Source of the DNA: Roseibium sp. MMSF_3544 | GTDB taxonomy: Bacteria > Pseudomonadota > Alphaproteobacteria > Rhizobiales > Stappiaceae | Assembly (NCBI RefSeq): GCF_030732845.1 | Contig: NZ_JASHKA010000001.1 | Span: forward strand, 186,001 to 250,000 | Direction: 5' to 3' | Length of the DNA: 64,000 nucleotides | Shown: positions 1 through 8,268 of the stretch, one piece after another | Position numbering within the stretch: the first letter of the stretch is position 1 | Layout: the number at the start of each line of letters is the position of its first letter | Notes under the pieces: model-generated | Seen by the model: the letters and a program-made list of their open reading frames with translations, nothing else | Told to the model about the DNA's origin: nothing | The model's database searches: none | Translations under genes and position numbers: made by a program

Positions 1-674
1 GCCTCTGCATCTTTCGACATATTCAACGTCACGTCCGCTCCAGCTTCGCGGGCCTTTGACAGCGTAAACTCGCTCAGGTCGGTTGCGACAACCAGGTCCG
101 CACCGGCTCTGCGTGCCGCCAGGATACAAAGGATACCGATCGGACCGCAGCCTGTGACCAGAACCGATTTACCCATCATTCCGCCGGCGCGACGGGTTGC
201 GTGCAGGCAGACGGCCAGCGGTTCAGCCATGGCGGCTTCGCCGGGCGTCAGCCCGTCTGCCGGTGCGCATTGTGCGGCATCGGCGACCAGAACTTGCCGG
301 AAGGCTCCCTGGATGTGCGGAAAAGGCATTGCGCTTCCGTAAAATCGCATGTTGAGGCACTGGTTGTAGCGGCCCTCATGGCAATAGCGGCAGTTCCCAC
401 AGGGCCGCGACGGTGAAACGGCAACGAGTTGGCCGATCGAGAGACCGGTTACGCCTTCGCCGAGCGCGGTGATGTGGCCGGACACTTCATGGCCCAAAAT
501 CATCGGTTCCTTGAGCCTTACCGGACCAAAGCCACCATGATTGAAATAGTGAAGGTCGGATCCGCAGATGCCGCCGGTTGCCAGTTTGATCTGAACCTCA
601 CCCGGACCCGGCTCTGCCACGTCACGGTCCTCAATGCGCAGATCCTTGGCGGCGTGAATAACGATGGACTTCAT
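1..674 (-). CDS. idnD: L-idonate 5-dehydrogenase-like zinc alcohol dehydrogenase (3' end cut off)
   Basis: Medium-chain Zn-dependent dehydrogenase, predicted to oxidise a sugar acid or polyol (L-idonate to 5-ketogluconate in the family prototype) with NAD(P). Catalytic-zinc residues are visible at Cys37 (GICGSDLH) and in the GHE motif near residue 62, the structural-zinc cysteine cluster CGNCRYC..C near 91-105, and a Rossmann glycine motif GCGPIG. About 224 residues are present; the C-terminal third lies beyond base 1. The start is the ATG at 674, 7 bases after the stop of the upstream 2-hydroxyacid dehydrogenase, so the two are probably co-transcribed. The substrate is inferred from the neighbouring idnO and gntK; other polyol dehydrogenases of this family are possible. 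Confidence 0.8.
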   Translation of the reverse strand, partial: MKSIVIHAAKDLRIEDRDVAEPGPGEVQIKLATGGICGSDLHYFNHGGFGPVRLKEPMILGHEVSGHITALGEGVTGLSIGQLVAVSPSRPCGNCRYCHEGRYNQCLNMRFYGSAMPFPHIQGAFRQVLVADAAQCAPADGLTPGEAAMAEPLAVCLHATRRAGGMMGKSVLVTGCGPIGILCILAARRAGADLVVATDLSEFTLSKAREAGADVTLNMSKDAE

Positions 675-681
675 GTTGGCC

Positions 682-1629
682 TCACAAGACGGGAGTGAGC
701 AGGTCCTTGCCTGCAAAATGGGCTGTCAGATTGTCCCGGACGAGCTTGCCCATGGCTTTTCGTGTTTCCACAGTGCCCGACGCGTGATGGGGTTGCAGCA
801 GCACGTTGTCGAGTTCAAGAAAGCGTTGGTTGAGCGCGGGCTCGCCCTCGAAGACGTCGAGGGCAGCTGATCCCAGGCGCTTGCTTTCAAGCGCGTCCAG
901 CAGAGCCTCTTCGTCAATGTTCGACGCGCGGCTGATGTTGATGATCATGCCCCCCGGGCCGACGGCCTCGATCACTTGCCTGTTGACGATATGCCGGGTG
1001 GCGGCCGAAGCCGCCAGCGTGACAAAGAGGAAATCAGACTGCCGAGCCAGTTCGACCGGATCAGCGACGTAATTCCAGTCGGGTGCGTAGTCTTTAGGCG
1101 AAACATCCGTGTAGGAGATGTCCAGGTCGAAGCCTGCAAGACGCTTGGCAACTTCAAACCCGATCCGGCCGAGGCCAAGCACGCCGGCCTTTTTGCCCCA
1201 GACCCTGCTTTTGAGGGGATAAAGGCCCTGTGCCTGCCAGCTGCCATCCCGCACCCAGCTTTCGCCGCCGATCATCCCTCGGGACTGTACCAGCATCATT
1301 GCAACGCCGAGGTCCGCCACGTCGTTTGTCAGAACGTCGGGCGTGTTTGTGACACGCACACCGTGGTCCCGGCAGGCGTCAAGATCAACCGCGTCGAAAC
1401 CGACACCGTAGACGGAGATGATCTCAAGGTTCGGACAGGCCTCGATCATCGACCTTGTGGCTCCGAGTTCGCCCCGTGTCGCGATGCCTTTGATTGTTTT
1501 TCCGACAGCGCGGAGAAATTCTGACTGATCCGGCGCCTCAAAACACTTATGCATGTGGAAGGCTTCTTCCAACGGCAGCTGATCCCAATCAGGGTAGGGA
1601 CCGACCTGGAGAATGTCGGGTTTGGTCAT
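682..1629 (-). CDS. D-isomer-specific 2-hydroxyacid dehydrogenase
   Basis: NAD(P)H-dependent reductase of the glyoxylate/hydroxypyruvate/2-ketogluconate reductase family, 315 residues, full length for the family. The Rossmann motif GLGRIG is at 152-157, and the catalytic triad is visible as Arg234 (NISRAS), a Glu in VFEGEP near 261-263 and His281 (QPHHASG). In this context a 2-keto-D-gluconate or hydroxypyruvate reductase role is likely, but the exact 2-keto acid cannot be read from sequence. It is the first gene of a minus-strand unit with the idonate dehydrogenase and is divergent from idnO. A perfect 22-bp palindrome lies 22 bases upstream of its ATG. Confidence 0.85.
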   Translation of the reverse strand: MTKPDILQVGPYPDWDQLPLEEAFHMHKCFEAPDQSEFLRAVGKTIKGIATRGELGATRSMIEACPNLEIISVYGVGFDAVDLDACRDHGVRVTNTPDVLTNDVADLGVAMMLVQSRGMIGGESWVRDGSWQAQGLYPLKSRVWGKKAGVLGLGRIGFEVAKRLAGFDLDISYTDVSPKDYAPDWNYVADPVELARQSDFLFVTLAASAATRHIVNRQVIEAVGPGGMIINISRASNIDEEALLDALESKRLGSAALDVFEGEPALNQRFLELDNVLLQPHHASGTVETRKAMGKLVRDNLTAHFAGKDLLTPVL

Positions 1630-1651
1630 TTTGGATCTCTCGGGTTGACAA

Positions 1652-1673
1652 GTTATGTTATCGATAACATAAC
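1652..1673. promoter_or_regulatory. 22-bp perfect palindrome, probable LacI/GntR-type operator
   Basis: A perfect 22-bp inverted repeat with core GTTATCGATAAC lies in the 83-bp gap between the divergent 2-hydroxyacid dehydrogenase and idnO genes. The same core recurs at 8157-8195, 10384-10395 and 18560-18573, always beside a LacI gene or a transporter. It is the longest of the set. A single central operator could repress both divergent units. Binding is inferred, not shown. Confidence 0.75.
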
Positions 1674-1712
1674 AGATGAAAGTGTCAAATGTTTCGTTGA
1701 AAAGGATTTCCG

Positions 1713-2480
1713 ATGAGCCTTGCTTTGTTCGACCTGTCCGGCAGACGGGCCCTGATCACCGGGTCTTCCCAGGGGATCGGGTTTGCACTCGCTCGCGGTT
1801 TGGCGCAGGCGGGTGCGGAGATCATTTTGAACGGCCGCGATCAGGCAAAGCTGGGCGAGGCGGCCGCCAAACTGCGCTCTGAGGGCCATAGCATTCACGA
1901 GTTGGCCTTCGACGTAACCAACCACGACGGCGCCCGGCTTGCGGTTGATGGGTTCGAGACAGAAACCGGCGCAATCGACATTCTTGTGAACAACGCCGGC
2001 ATGCAGCATCGCACGCCGCTTGAGGATTTTCCGGCAGATGCCTTCGAACGATTGCTTCAGACCAACATAGCGTCCGTGTTCCATGTCGGTCAGGCAGTGG
2101 CGCGGCATATGATCGGGCGCGGTCGTGGCAAGATCGTCAACATCTGCTCCGTTCAGACAGCGCTCGCGCGGCCAGGAATTGCGCCCTACACGATGACCAA
2201 AGGGGCCGTGGCAAACCTCACGAAAGGCATGGCGACCGACTGGGCGAAACACGGCCTTCAGTGCAACGGCCTTGCGCCGGGTTACTTCGACACGCCGCTC
2301 AATGCCGCTCTCGTCAATGATCCTGAGTTCAGCGCCTGGCTTGAAAAACGCACCCCGGCGGGCCGGTGGGGCAACGTTGAGGAACTCGTCGGAACCTGCA
2401 TTTTTCTTTCCTCCGATGCCTCGTCCTTCGTGAACGGAACCACCGTCTTTGTGGACGGCGGCATTTCGGCGTGCCTGTGA
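1713..2480 (+). CDS. idnO: Gluconate 5-dehydrogenase (SDR family)
   Basis: Short-chain dehydrogenase of 255 residues that most resembles IdnO/Gno, interconverting 5-keto-D-gluconate and D-gluconate with NAD(P)H in the cytoplasm. The cofactor motif TGSSQGIG is at 16-23, NNAG near 93-96, and the catalytic residues are Ser146, Tyr159 and Lys163. First gene of a tight plus-strand operon: its TGA overlaps the gluconokinase ATG (TGATG), which fits flow from ketogluconate to gluconate to 6-phosphogluconate. The palindrome at 1652-1673 sits about 40 bases upstream and probably controls it. KduD-like SDRs are an alternative, but linkage to gntK favours idnO. Confidence 0.85.
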   Translation: MSLALFDLSGRRALITGSSQGIGFALARGLAQAGAEIILNGRDQAKLGEAAAKLRSEGHSIHELAFDVTNHDGARLAVDGFETETGAIDILVNNAGMQHRTPLEDFPADAFERLLQTNIASVFHVGQAVARHMIGRGRGKIVNICSVQTALARPGIAPYTMTKGAVANLTKGMATDWAKHGLQCNGLAPGYFDTPLNAALVNDPEFSAWLEKRTPAGRWGNVEELVGTCIFLSSDASSFVNGTTVFVDGGISACL

Positions 2481-2980
2481 TGGTTGCCTATATCGTCATG
2501 GGGGTTTCCGGGTGCGGGAAAAGCGAGATCGGAAAAGGGTTCGCGAGGGCGATCGGGGGCCGGTTTTTTGACGGTGACGATCTGCATCCGGCTGAGAACA
2601 TTGCCAAGATGAGCCGCGGCGAACCGCTCGACGACAACGATCGTGCCCCCTGGCTCGACAAGGTCGGCAGACAGCTTGGGCAATCAGACGGTCCGACCGT
2701 GATCGCGTGTTCCGCGCTTAAGCGCGCCTACAGGCAAAAAATCACGGAAATGGCCGGGAGGCCCGTGACCTTCCTTTATCTTGAGGGAACGCGCGAGCTT
2801 TTGAGCGAACGCATGAAACATCGTGACGGACACTTCATGCCGGTCGCGCTTCTCGACAGCCAGTTGGACACGCTCGAGCCGCCCGGACCCGATGAATTGT
2901 CCGTCAAAGCCTCGATCGATCAAACACCCGACGAGGTGGTTGAAGCATTGATCGCCGGAATTCGAAGGAAGCAGCAATGA
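2480..2980 (+). CDS. gntK: Gluconokinase
   Basis: Small P-loop kinase that phosphorylates D-gluconate to 6-phosphogluconate with ATP. The Walker A motif GVSGCGKS is at residues 8-15 and is followed by the family signature FFDGDDLHP, with DRxPWL (DRAPWLDKV) further on. The 166-residue length is normal for GntK/IdnK. The ATG at 2480 overlaps the idnO stop; a GTG at 2471 would add three residues but is less consistent with translational coupling. Its own stop overlaps the next start (ATGA). Identification is firm. Confidence 0.93.
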   Translation: MVAYIVMGVSGCGKSEIGKGFARAIGGRFFDGDDLHPAENIAKMSRGEPLDDNDRAPWLDKVGRQLGQSDGPTVIACSALKRAYRQKITEMAGRPVTFLYLEGTRELLSERMKHRDGHFMPVALLDSQLDTLEPPGPDELSVKASIDQTPDEVVEALIAGIRRKQQ

Positions 2981-3864
2981 GTGAAAAAGTAGCCCTTATC
3001 GGAGCAGGGGCCATGGGCGGCGCCATCGGGACCCGCCTTGCGGAAACCGGCAATCAGCTTTGTGTGTTCGACCTGGATACCGAAAAAGTTGACGCCCTTG
3101 TCAAAAAGGGGGCGGAGGCCGCAGCTTCAGCCGCCGAAGCAGCAGGCCGATCGGACTATGTCATCACCAGCCTGAATTCACCCAGGATCGTTGAGCTTGC
3201 CGTCTTTGGGGAGAACGGGGTCGCCGCGGGAGCAAGACCTGGAACCCTGATCATCGACATGTCGTCCATCGACCCGGATGCGACCAAGGACCTTGCGAAA
3301 AAGGCAGAAGATGCCGGACTGCGCTGGGTTGATAGCCCGCTTTCAGGCGGAGCCCCCAAAGCCCTGATCGGTGAGTTGACGCTGATGGCCGGCGGTGCTG
3401 CCGGCGACGTTGCGGACGCCCACAATGTGCTGAAACACGTGAGTTCCAATTACACCCATATGGGTCCGGTGGGGGCTGGGCAGACAACAAAGCTGATCAA
3501 CCAGGTTTTGTGCGGACTTGGGTTTCTGGCGGTTGCCGAGGCGACACAGCTTGCGCTGGATGCAGGCGTCGATGCCGCCAAGATCCCAACGGCGTTGAAG
3601 GGAGGGCGTGCAGACAGTGCGCTTCTTCAGGAATACATGCCGCGCTACGTCGCGCGAGATTACCGGCGCACCGGGCGGATCGACAACATGGTGAAGGATC
3701 TCAACGGAGCCTTGGATCTGGCAAGGCGCAGTAACACCGCGATGCCGCTCACTGCGCTTTGCGCGGAGGTCCACCGCATGCTGACAGCGGCTGGACTCGG
3801 CGGCGAGGATGAAGCGGCCCTGATGGAGTTTTTCAAGGGCCCGAACAAGGAGCAATTCAAATGA
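2977..3864 (+). CDS. 3-hydroxyisobutyrate dehydrogenase-family NAD(P)-dependent reductase
   Basis: Beta-hydroxyacid dehydrogenase family, 295 residues, full length (relatives include GarR/GlxR tartronate semialdehyde reductase, LtnD L-threonate dehydrogenase and HIBADH). The N-terminal Rossmann motif is GAGAMGGAIG (9-18), the substrate-binding motif is DSPLSGG (119-125), and the catalytic lysine is Lys172 in GAGQTTKLINQ. The ATGA overlap with gntK makes it part of the gluconate operon. It probably oxidises or reduces a short beta-hydroxy acid or an aldonate; the substrate cannot be assigned from sequence. Confidence 0.85.
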   Translation: MSEKVALIGAGAMGGAIGTRLAETGNQLCVFDLDTEKVDALVKKGAEAAASAAEAAGRSDYVITSLNSPRIVELAVFGENGVAAGARPGTLIIDMSSIDPDATKDLAKKAEDAGLRWVDSPLSGGAPKALIGELTLMAGGAAGDVADAHNVLKHVSSNYTHMGPVGAGQTTKLINQVLCGLGFLAVAEATQLALDAGVDAAKIPTALKGGRADSALLQEYMPRYVARDYRRTGRIDNMVKDLNGALDLARRSNTAMPLTALCAEVHRMLTAAGLGGEDEAALMEFFKGPNKEQFK

Positions 3865-4199
3865 TCACGCGTTTCGCTCTGTTCGAAGGCAGTGTCAAAG
3901 CAGGCAAGACCGGTGCGTTTCGCGCTGCTGTTACGGAGCGGCTGGTGCCGTTGTGGCGCCAGTTTCCCGGCAACAGCGATGTCCGCGTCATGTTTGGCGA
4001 GGAACGGGACGAGGGCGCGCCGGAATACCCGCTTATTCTCGCAATCAGTTATCCCGATCGCGAAACCATGACGGGTGCGCTCAAAAGCGATGCGCGAAAC
4101 AGATCCCGGGAAGTCACCGGCGAGATCGTCACAGAGTATTTTGATGGAAAGATCCATCACCATGTGACGGAGGCGAATGCGTACGCCGGAAAGGCGTGA
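3861..4199 (+). CDS. Small dimeric alpha-beta barrel-like protein of unknown function
   Basis: Protein of 112 residues without signal peptide or membrane segment. The pattern (a beta strand at the start, the central LVPLWRQFPGNSDVRVMFGEE, ILAISYPDRETM, then EIVTEYFDGKIHHHV) is suggestive of an EthD/ABM-like ferredoxin-fold barrel, but no catalytic motif can be named. It is the fourth gene of the idnO-gntK operon and overlaps the preceding gene by four bases, so expression is coupled. Possible roles are sugar-acid mutarotation or a small accessory barrel; this is a guess. Confidence 0.6.
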   Translation: MITRFALFEGSVKAGKTGAFRAAVTERLVPLWRQFPGNSDVRVMFGEERDEGAPEYPLILAISYPDRETMTGALKSDARNRSREVTGEIVTEYFDGKIHHHVTEANAYAGKA

Positions 4200-4272
4200 T
4201 GCGGGGTTGGCTGGCCATTTTTGTTGAAACCTGTGTCTCTTTTCCCTGAGCCAGCCGATGCGATTGCAGTAA

Positions 4273-4308
4273 CGGGTTCATTTTGCCTATCAATAGGCAG
4301 GAAACCCG
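4273..4308 (+). promoter_or_regulatory. Nested inverted repeat upstream of LacI-1
   Basis: An outer repeat CGGGTT...AACCCG encloses an inner TGCCTAT-CA-ATAGGCA, just before the GGAGG of the LacI-1 gene. The inner dyad (4284-4299) could be an operator with a different core from the ATCGAT sites. The whole could also fold as a leader RNA stem with a TCAA loop next to the ribosome binding site. Only the symmetry is seen; the function is inferred. Confidence 0.5.
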
Positions 4309-4320
4309 GGCGGAGGATGA

Positions 4321-5337
4321 ATGCAGCGCACAGTGACGATGAAGGATGTTGCGCAGAAGGCGGGCGTTTCCGTCATGACCGTCAGCCGCGCGTTCAAGCA
4401 GCATGCCTCGGTCGGCGAAGAGACCAGGAAACGAATCCTGAAGATTGCCGAAGATCTCGGGTATGTTTTTGACAGCAACGCGGCAACGTTTCGGTCCCAG
4501 CGGACCGGATTCGTCGCGGTCGCCATTCCATCCCTGAACAATGCCAACTTCGCCGACACGGTTGGTGCCTTGTCGGAAGTGCTCAAGGATGCGGATCTGC
4601 AGGTCCTGCTCGGCTATAGCAACTACGACATTCATGAAGAAGAAGGCATCGTTGAGCAGTTTCTGAGGCGGCGCCCGGAAGCAATCGTCCTGACGGGGGG
4701 CCGTCATACACAAAGGACCCGGCAACTTCTGGAGCGCGCCAATATCCCGGTCGTCGAGACCTGGGATCTGCCTGAAGACCCGATTGATCATGTCGTCGGC
4801 TTTTCCAACGCCGAAACCATGCACGATCTTGTGCGCCATCTGGTGGGGTCCGGCCGAAAGCGCATTGCCTTCATTGGCGGCGACACGGATGGTGACACGC
4901 GGGGCGCGGACCGTCGCCGCGGGTTCATCCGGGCGATGGAAGAAGAGGGCCTCTCACCGGAACGCCTGATCGGTGCCGGTGAACCGCCCATTTCGATGCG
5001 CGAAGGCGCGGATGCCATGTCCCGGCTGCTGGGCGACTATCCGGACACCCAGGCCGTGATTTGTGTTTCGGACCTGTCGGCATTCGGAGCGCTCACGGAA
5101 TGCGCACGCAAAGGGGTCAAGGTTCCGGACGACATCGCCGTTGCGGGTTTCGGCGCTTATGACATTTCGTCCGTTTGCGTGCCGACGCTCACGACAATCG
5201 ATCCGCATCCAGCCGAAATCGGCCGCAAGACCGGTGAACTGATCGTTTCGCTTCTCAGGAGCGACCGGGGCAAGGAAAACGGCCCAATCCGCTTGAAGAT
5301 TGGGCCGCAACTGAGCGTTGGAGCCTCCAGTAACTAG
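4321..5337 (+). CDS. LacI-family regulator 1 (GntR/gluconate type)
   Basis: LacI/GalR-type repressor of 338 residues. The N-terminal helix-turn-helix reads TMKDVAQKAGVSVMTVSRAF (recognition helix with Met-Thr, as in E. coli GntR), followed by a hinge and a periplasmic-binding-protein-like effector domain. GGAGG lies just upstream of ATG 4321 (another ATG at 4317 is out of frame). It follows the idnO-gntK operon by 121 bases and converges on the TRAP operon, so a gluconate-type effector is plausible. Its last codons carry a hairpin that reads as a terminator on the other strand. Confidence 0.88.
   Translation: MQRTVTMKDVAQKAGVSVMTVSRAFKQHASVGEETRKRILKIAEDLGYVFDSNAATFRSQRTGFVAVAIPSLNNANFADTVGALSEVLKDADLQVLLGYSNYDIHEEEGIVEQFLRRRPEAIVLTGGRHTQRTRQLLERANIPVVETWDLPEDPIDHVVGFSNAETMHDLVRHLVGSGRKRIAFIGGDTDGDTRGADRRRGFIRAMEEEGLSPERLIGAGEPPISMREGADAMSRLLGDYPDTQAVICVSDLSAFGALTECARKGVKVPDDIAVAGFGAYDISSVCVPTLTTIDPHPAEIGRKTGELIVSLLRSDRGKENGPIRLKIGPQLSVGASSN
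5281..5306 (-). terminator. Probable terminator of the TRAP operon, inside the LacI-1 3' coding end
   Basis: GGCCCAATC and GATTGGGCC form a 9-bp stem with an 8-base loop. On the minus strand the stem is followed by GTTTTCC, 40 bases past the dctP stop at 5347. The hairpin is encoded inside the last codons of the convergent LacI-1 gene. Confidence 0.55.
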
Positions 5338-5346
5338 TGCTTTGCT

Positions 5347-6330
5347 TTAGTTTTGCGAAGCTTCAAGAATGGCTTTCACCAGGGTGTCGCCATTCTGCGC
5401 GATGAATGCCTCCCAGACTGGTTTGACCTTTTCCTGGAACGCTGCTCCGTCGACATCGCGATTGACCTTCATGCCGGACTCTTCGAGAGACGCGATCATT
5501 TCGTCTTCCTTGGCGATGCTCAACTCGCGCTGCATGGCAACCGCTTCGGCGGCGACTTCAAGCACGGTCTTTTGCTGGTCTTCTGTCAGATTATTGAATT
5601 TGTTGAGGTTCATTGCGACCGCCAGTGGCGAGTAAGCATGCTGCGTCATGCTCAGGTAATCCTGCACTTCGTAGAATTTGAAGGACAGAGTAACACCGAT
5701 CGGGTGGTCCTGGCTGTCGACGACCCCAGTTTCAAGGGCCGTATAGAGTTCTGCCACCGGGATCTGCTGCGGATTGGCATCCAGTGCGTTGAACATGTCA
5801 TTGAGGGCTTTGGAATTGTTGACGCGCATTCGCAGACCTTTGACGTCGTCCGGAGTGCGGATCGGACCGTTGTTGTTGGTCATGTTACGGTAGCCGTTTT
5901 CCGGAAAGCCGAGTCCCTTCAGACCGTGATCCTCGAATTGTGTCAGGACGCCCTGACCGACTTCCCCATCCAGAACCGAATAGGCCGTCTCGCGTGTTGG
6001 AAACATGAAGGGAAGCGTGAAGGCGGCCGATTCCGGCATCAGGCCTGAAAAGTTGTTGAGACCGACCATAACGACATCGATGATGCCGGACCGAGCGCCG
6101 TCGATCATCGTTGCATCGTTGCCAAGCTGGCCTTGCGGAAATATCTGAACCTTGACCTCGCCGTTGGTTCGCGCATCGACCTGCTCCTGGAAGAATTTCG
6201 CGAAATCCTGCTGGAGATCGGTCTCAGGCGCCGCGTGGGCGAACTTCAGCGTGACTTCCGCGATTGATGACGTCGCCATGCCCAGGGTGACAAGTGTTGC
6301 CAGACCAATCTGCTTCAATTGATATTTCAT
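5347..6330 (-). CDS. TRAP transporter substrate-binding protein (DctP family)
   Basis: Periplasmic solute receptor of 327 residues. The signal peptide spans about residues 1-24 and ends in SSIA, and the mature protein starts EVTLKFAHAAPE, typical of DctP. The ligand-carboxylate-binding arginine is probably in LRMRVNNS, followed by ELYTALETGVVDSQDHP, a DctP hallmark. The start is the ATG at 6330; an upstream open stretch belongs to the shadow of dctM. It is the last gene of the dctQ-dctM-dctP unit. Sugar acids such as gluconate are likely ligands given the idnO/gntK neighbourhood, but this is inferred. Confidence 0.9.
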   Translation of the reverse strand: MKYQLKQIGLATLVTLGMATSSIAEVTLKFAHAAPETDLQQDFAKFFQEQVDARTNGEVKVQIFPQGQLGNDATMIDGARSGIIDVVMVGLNNFSGLMPESAAFTLPFMFPTRETAYSVLDGEVGQGVLTQFEDHGLKGLGFPENGYRNMTNNNGPIRTPDDVKGLRMRVNNSKALNDMFNALDANPQQIPVAELYTALETGVVDSQDHPIGVTLSFKFYEVQDYLSMTQHAYSPLAVAMNLNKFNNLTEDQQKTVLEVAAEAVAMQRELSIAKEDEMIASLEESGMKVNRDVDGAAFQEKVKPVWEAFIAQNGDTLVKAILEASQN

Positions 6331-6347
6331 TGAGAATTCCTCCCTTC

Positions 6348-7628
6348 TCAACCGATGAACCATTTCATCGGAACTGTGATGATGCTCGGGAACGCGACGA
6401 AGAGCGCCAGAAGCACCAGGTAGGCCGCGATGAATGGCCAGGAGCCTTTCACCGCCGAAGACATGGGCACGCGGCCGACACCGCAGACGACATTCAGGAC
6501 GGTTCCAACCGGTGGGGTGATCAGCCCGATAGAGCAGTTGATGACGAACATCAGGCCGAAATAGACCGGATCGATATTCGCCAGCTTCACCACGGGCATG
6601 AGCAGGGGAACCAGGATCAGAATGGTTGGCGAGAGGTCCATCACCATGCCGACACACAGGACGAGCACCATGATCACTGCCATCAGCAAGCGCGGATTTT
6701 CCACGAGCGGTCCGAGCAGCGCGGCGAGTTGTTGCGGCAATTGAGCGACCGTGATCAGCCAGGCCGCCACCATCGCGCACCCGACCAGGAACATCACCAT
6801 TGCCGTCGAACGGCCTGCGTTGACAAGAATTTTCAGGAAACGCTGGAAGGTCATTTCCCTGTAGATGACCGTCGAGACGAAAATCGCGTAAACGGCAGCG
6901 ACAACCGCCGCCTCTGTGGGGGTAAAGACGCCAAATCTGATGCCGCCGATAATGATGACCGGCAGCAAAAGGGCCCACACGCCGTCCTTTACGGCTGCGA
7001 TGCGCTCAGCGGCCGTCGCGCGTTCGAGCGTTTCGAGGTTTTCGTTGCGCATCAGCAGGTACCAGACAAGCATCAGCGCACCGCCCATCATGAGGCCGGG
7101 AACGATACCGCCAAGGAACAGGTTCTTGATTGAGATGTTTCCGGCGACACCGATCAGGATCAGCGGCAGTGATGGCGGTATCACGGGTGCAATGATGCCG
7201 CCTGAGGCAAGGAGGCCAACGGACCGGCCGCCGGGATAACCTGCCTTTTGCATCATTGGATAAAGTATCGCGACCAGTGCGGCTGCATCGGCGACCGCCG
7301 ACCCCGAGAGGCCGGCAAGCAGGATCGCGGTCAGGATCGCGACATAGCCGAGCCCGCCCTTCTTGTGTCCGATCATGGACACCGCCATGCGCACAATGCG
7401 TTGGGACAGGCCGCCCGACGACATGACCTCTCCGGCAACCAGAAAGAAGGGAATTGCAAGCAGCGGGAAGCTGTCGACGCCGTTTATCAAGGCTTGCGCA
7501 AGGATATCGGCGCTGAACAGGTTCAGCTGCAGCATCAGTGCGATGGCTGCCAGGAGCAGGGCGAAGGCCACCGGCAGCCCAAGCAGGATCGCGCCGATCA
7601 AAACTCCGAGGAAAAGCAGGAGGGTCAC
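6348..7628 (-). CDS. TRAP transporter large permease (DctM family)
   Basis: Integral inner-membrane protein of 426 residues with about 12 hydrophobic segments, the sodium-coupled transport subunit of the TRAP system. Family motifs visible include GLPVAFALLL near the N-terminus, LSGSAVADAAALVAILYPMM, GGIIAPVIPPSLPLI and LITPPVGTVLNVVCGV. The ATG at 7628 overlaps the dctQ stop (ATGA). It works with the DctQ and DctP partners on either side. Confidence 0.93.
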   Translation of the reverse strand: MTLLLFLGVLIGAILLGLPVAFALLLAAIALMLQLNLFSADILAQALINGVDSFPLLAIPFFLVAGEVMSSGGLSQRIVRMAVSMIGHKKGGLGYVAILTAILLAGLSGSAVADAAALVAILYPMMQKAGYPGGRSVGLLASGGIIAPVIPPSLPLILIGVAGNISIKNLFLGGIVPGLMMGGALMLVWYLLMRNENLETLERATAAERIAAVKDGVWALLLPVIIIGGIRFGVFTPTEAAVVAAVYAIFVSTVIYREMTFQRFLKILVNAGRSTAMVMFLVGCAMVAAWLITVAQLPQQLAALLGPLVENPRLLMAVIMVLVLCVGMVMDLSPTILILVPLLMPVVKLANIDPVYFGLMFVINCSIGLITPPVGTVLNVVCGVGRVPMSSAVKGSWPFIAAYLVLLALFVAFPSIITVPMKWFIG

Positions 7629-8113
7629 TGGGTTTCCTCCTGTTCTTCATCAAGTTTCATTGCATCAGGCGAGACAATGCGCACGGCTGCGATGATCGTC
7701 ATTAGGACGGCGGAAACGACACCGGCCAGGTAAAAAAGCGCGGACGGCAAGCCTGTTAGCTGGGAAATATTGTTCCAGTTGGCGTTCATCTGACGAAACG
7801 CTCCCCAAAACAGCATCAGGACCGATACCAGAATGACGAGATAGGCGAGGCGGCGGAGAAACGGCACGAGCCGTGGCAGAAATGCCTCTGCAACTTCAGT
7901 CACCGCCAGATGCTCTTCGCGGCGCAGAACGACGGCGGCTCCAAGCATGACGACCCAAACCAGCCCGAGACGGGAAAGTTCAACCGAAGGCCTCAGGCCG
8001 GACGAAAATCCATAACGCAGAACCACATTGGTGAAGACCAACACGATCATCGCCAGAAGCAATGCCGCCATCGCCCAGTCAATGACGCGCCATAACCACC
8101 GCCAAAAAACCAA
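7625..8113 (-). CDS. TRAP transporter small permease (DctQ family)
   Basis: Membrane protein of 162 residues with four hydrophobic segments, typical DctQ. The start is a TTG at 8113 preceded by a strong GGGAGGA at 8117-8123, which is why this start was chosen. First gene of the TRAP operon; two ATCGAT palindromes at 8157-8195 lie immediately upstream, between it and the divergent LacI-2 gene. Confidence 0.88.
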   Translation of the reverse strand: MVFWRWLWRVIDWAMAALLLAMIVLVFTNVVLRYGFSSGLRPSVELSRLGLVWVVMLGAAVVLRREEHLAVTEVAEAFLPRLVPFLRRLAYLVILVSVLMLFWGAFRQMNANWNNISQLTGLPSALFYLAGVVSAVLMTIIAAVRIVSPDAMKLDEEQEETQ

Positions 8114-8156
8114 CGTTTCCTCCCGAAAGTTGATCGTTCAAGCACGAAAACAACAA

Positions 8157-8174
8157 AAGGTTATCGATAACCTT
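8157..8174. promoter_or_regulatory. 18-bp palindromic operator, site A
   Basis: A perfect 18-bp palindrome (AAGGTTATCGATAACCTT) in the TRAP/LacI-2 divergent promoter region. It shares the GTTATCGATAAC core with three other promoters in the window. Its centre is 23 bp from that of site B, about two helical turns, so paired binding is plausible. Confidence 0.75.
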
Positions 8175-8181
8175 GTTTATG

Positions 8182-8195
8182 TGTTATCGATAACA
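8182..8195. promoter_or_regulatory. 14-bp palindromic operator, site B
   Basis: A perfect palindrome TGTTATCGATAACA, 23 bp centre-to-centre from site A. It probably binds LacI-2 or a paralogue to control both the TRAP operon and the LacI-2 gene. Confidence 0.72.
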
Positions 8196-8268
8196 AGATA
8201 GATTGTCAACGGCGCGGCACCAGTTATTTGGAAGTCGTTTGTTTTGGGCGGGAAATGGGGGAACTGAA

